DNA from: JAAUSY01 sp964526735
Lineage (GTDB): Bacteria; Chloroflexota; Chloroflexia; Chloroflexales; Chloroflexaceae
Assembly (NCBI GenBank): GCA_964526735.1
Contig: CAZGLO010000004.1
Span: 1-64,000, forward strand
Reading direction: 5' to 3'
Length of the DNA stretch: 64,000 nucleotides
Part shown: piece after piece, positions 62,700 to 64,000 of the stretch
Layout: the number at the start of each line of letters is the position of its first letter
Position numbering within the stretch: the stretch's first letter is position 1
The notes under the pieces: generated by a model
Told to the model about the DNA's origin: nothing
The model's input: only the letters and a program-made list of their open reading frames with translations
Database searches by the model: none
Made by a program: the position numbers and the translations under genes

Positions 62700-64000
62700 A
62701 TGAACCGTTCTACCATACGAGTGCTGTTAGTCCAAGAAAATGTTGCGGATGCAGAGCAAATCACGGCATTTTGCCTGACCAATGCCCCTCATCTTTCGTT
62801 CACCGTTGCCGCATCGCGGGCGGGGTGTTGGGCAGAGCTTGGTGCCAACGAGTCTACCCCCTTCGATGCGCTGATTGTTGATGACACGCTTGCCGACAGC
62901 GATGGCATGACCGTGTTGCATCAGGTGATTGGGGCGGGCTATCCCGCGCCGGTCATCATGGTAACCGTACGCGACGACGTAGAGACGGCGGTCGCGGCAA
63001 TGAAGGCAGGTGCCACCGACTACATCGTCAAATCAACGAGCTATTGGGAACACCTCCCCCGCCTCATCGACTCCGCCATCGCCCGCTATGACCTGATGCG
63101 GGAGAACCAACGGCTGCATGGCAACCTCGCAAACTACGCCGCGCAACTTGAGGAGTCAGTGCGCCAGGCTCGCATAGAAAAGGCACGTTTGCAGACTGTG
63201 CTAGAACAACTGCCGGAGGGCGTGGTCATCCTGGAGGGCAAGGAAGGGCGTACCGTCGCTGCAAACAAGGCCGCCGAACGTCTGTGGGGGCACGCCTTCA
63301 TCCCCAATGTCTGTATTTCAGAGTATGGTGATCGCTACTCACTCGTCAAGGCGGATGGCTCGCCGCGTCCCGCCGAAGAAACTGCTCTAGCCCAAGTGCT
63401 GCGGACAGGAGAGCCATTGCTTGGCGACCAAAGCATCATCGTCAAGCCCAATGGAGAGCGTATCACCGTCTTGACGAACGCCGCCCCCCTGCTCAATGGC
63501 AAGGGGGAGGTGAATGGCGCGGTGGCGGTGTTTCAAGACATCTCCGAAATCAAAAAGCTAGAGAGCTTGAAAGACGAAGTGCTTTCTATTGCGTCTCACG
63601 AGTTGAAAAACCCCTTGACCATCATCAAGGGATATAGCACGCTCATTGTCAATACCCCCGCCGTCCAGCAAGACACCCGCGCCCAACGCATCGCCAACAC
63701 GATCCACCACCAGAGTGAGCGGATGGAGCAGATGGTTGAGCGGCTGCTTGATCTGTCGCGGCTGGGGCTTGGCAAGATGACACTGACCTTTCACGCGGTC
63801 GAAATCGTTAGTTTTGTGCGAAATGTGGCAGAACAACAAGAGTCGACGATGGAACAGCATCATATTGTGTATGATTTTCCCCTCGATTCGTTGACGATCT
63901 CTGCCGATGCGATGCGTTTGGAGCAAGTGTTGGTCAATCTACTCAGCAATGCAGCGAAATATAGCCCAGATGGAGGGGATATTACGCTGTCATTGCGATA
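62700..64000 (+). CDS. Receiver-PAS-histidine kinase, cut by the window edge
   Basis: 433 residues are visible and the frame is open at the edge. Residues 1-125 form a receiver-like domain that keeps the phospho-acceptor Asp (ALIVDDTLADSDG) and Lys (YIVKST). Its acidic pocket reads VQEN instead of a double Asp. A coiled helix and PAS domain follow (about 165-275, with LEQLPEGVVILEG). HisKA carries phospho-acceptor His300 in ASHELKNPLTIIKGYS, then the N box QVLVNLLSNAAKYS of the ATPase. It is soluble. The ATG at 62700 follows GGAGAG at six bases. It is divergent from the NtrC-type regulator, which it probably phosphorylates. Confidence 0.92.
   Translation, partial: MNRSTIRVLLVQENVADAEQITAFCLTNAPHLSFTVAASRAGCWAELGANESTPFDALIVDDTLADSDGMTVLHQVIGAGYPAPVIMVTVRDDVETAVAAMKAGATDYIVKSTSYWEHLPRLIDSAIARYDLMRENQRLHGNLANYAAQLEESVRQARIEKARLQTVLEQLPEGVVILEGKEGRTVAANKAAERLWGHAFIPNVCISEYGDRYSLVKADGSPRPAEETALAQVLRTGEPLLGDQSIIVKPNGERITVLTNAAPLLNGKGEVNGAVAVFQDISEIKKLESLKDEVLSIASHELKNPLTIIKGYSTLIVNTPAVQQDTRAQRIANTIHHQSERMEQMVERLLDLSRLGLGKMTLTFHAVEIVSFVRNVAEQQESTMEQHHIVYDFPLDSLTISADAMRLEQVLVNLLSNAAKYSPDGGDITLSLR

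Overview
The window is a stretch of a moderately GC-rich bacterial chromosome, from a draft scaffold: two runs of exactly 10 N mark assembly gaps, at 24714-24723 and 44544-44553. The mix of genes suggests a Chloroflexota-like bacterium. It includes a Ser/Thr kinase fused to PD40 propellers, long HEAT and STAND repeat proteins, a Uma2 nuclease, GAF-type histidine kinases, archaeal/fungal-type aspartate-semialdehyde dehydrogenase, split Mg-chelatase-like I/D subunits and an M16 protease pair. The phylum call is an inference from gene content. No tRNA, rRNA, CRISPR array or complete insertion sequence was recognised.

Layout. 1-9900: tail of an unknown gene, receiver/adenylate cyclase (-), Uma2 nuclease (+), a large JetC/MksF-like coiled-coil protein whose ATPase motifs are all degenerate (+), two small genes, and two divergent GAF histidine kinases. 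9900-19210: a double-amidase protein, UroD-like enzyme, NUDIX hydrolase, seryl-tRNA synthetase, alpha/beta hydrolase, O-methyltransferase, a small unknown, and a FAD oxidoreductase with a Lys/Glu/Ala-rich head. 19312-23841: a 1509-residue STAND NTPase with about 25 helical repeats. 24033-26357: phosphoglycerate kinase (gapped), a zinc-finger anti-sigma-like protein and a DUF2892 protein. 26497-33103: a surface polysaccharide locus with glycosyltransferases, an ABC-2 exporter and an O-antigen-ligase-like protein.

33483-42669: kinase-like/propeller receptor, HEAT-repeat protein and glycoside-hydrolase-like protein (all +). 42716-48968 (all -): asd, a four-module secreted protein (gapped), a small protein, an FHA protein, and the conserved jag-yidC-rnpA-rpmH block read from rpmH to jag. 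49267-53372 (-): S1-domain protein, then a VWA/AAA chelatase-like pair. 53764-56392: M16 protease heterodimer; aroQ (-). 57016-61166: a two-gene operon of TPR-CHAT protease and a coiled-coil membrane protein, a candidate CATRA-type conflict system. 61224-64000: divergent NtrC-type regulator and receiver-PAS-histidine kinase, the latter cut by the window edge.

The strongest candidates for unusual biology are the TPR-CHAT/membrane operon, the ATPase-dead JetC/MksF relative with no JetA/B/D partners, and the giant STAND repeat protein. A second theme is 9-bp tandem repeats, which lengthen the low-complexity ends of unrelated proteins in this genome.
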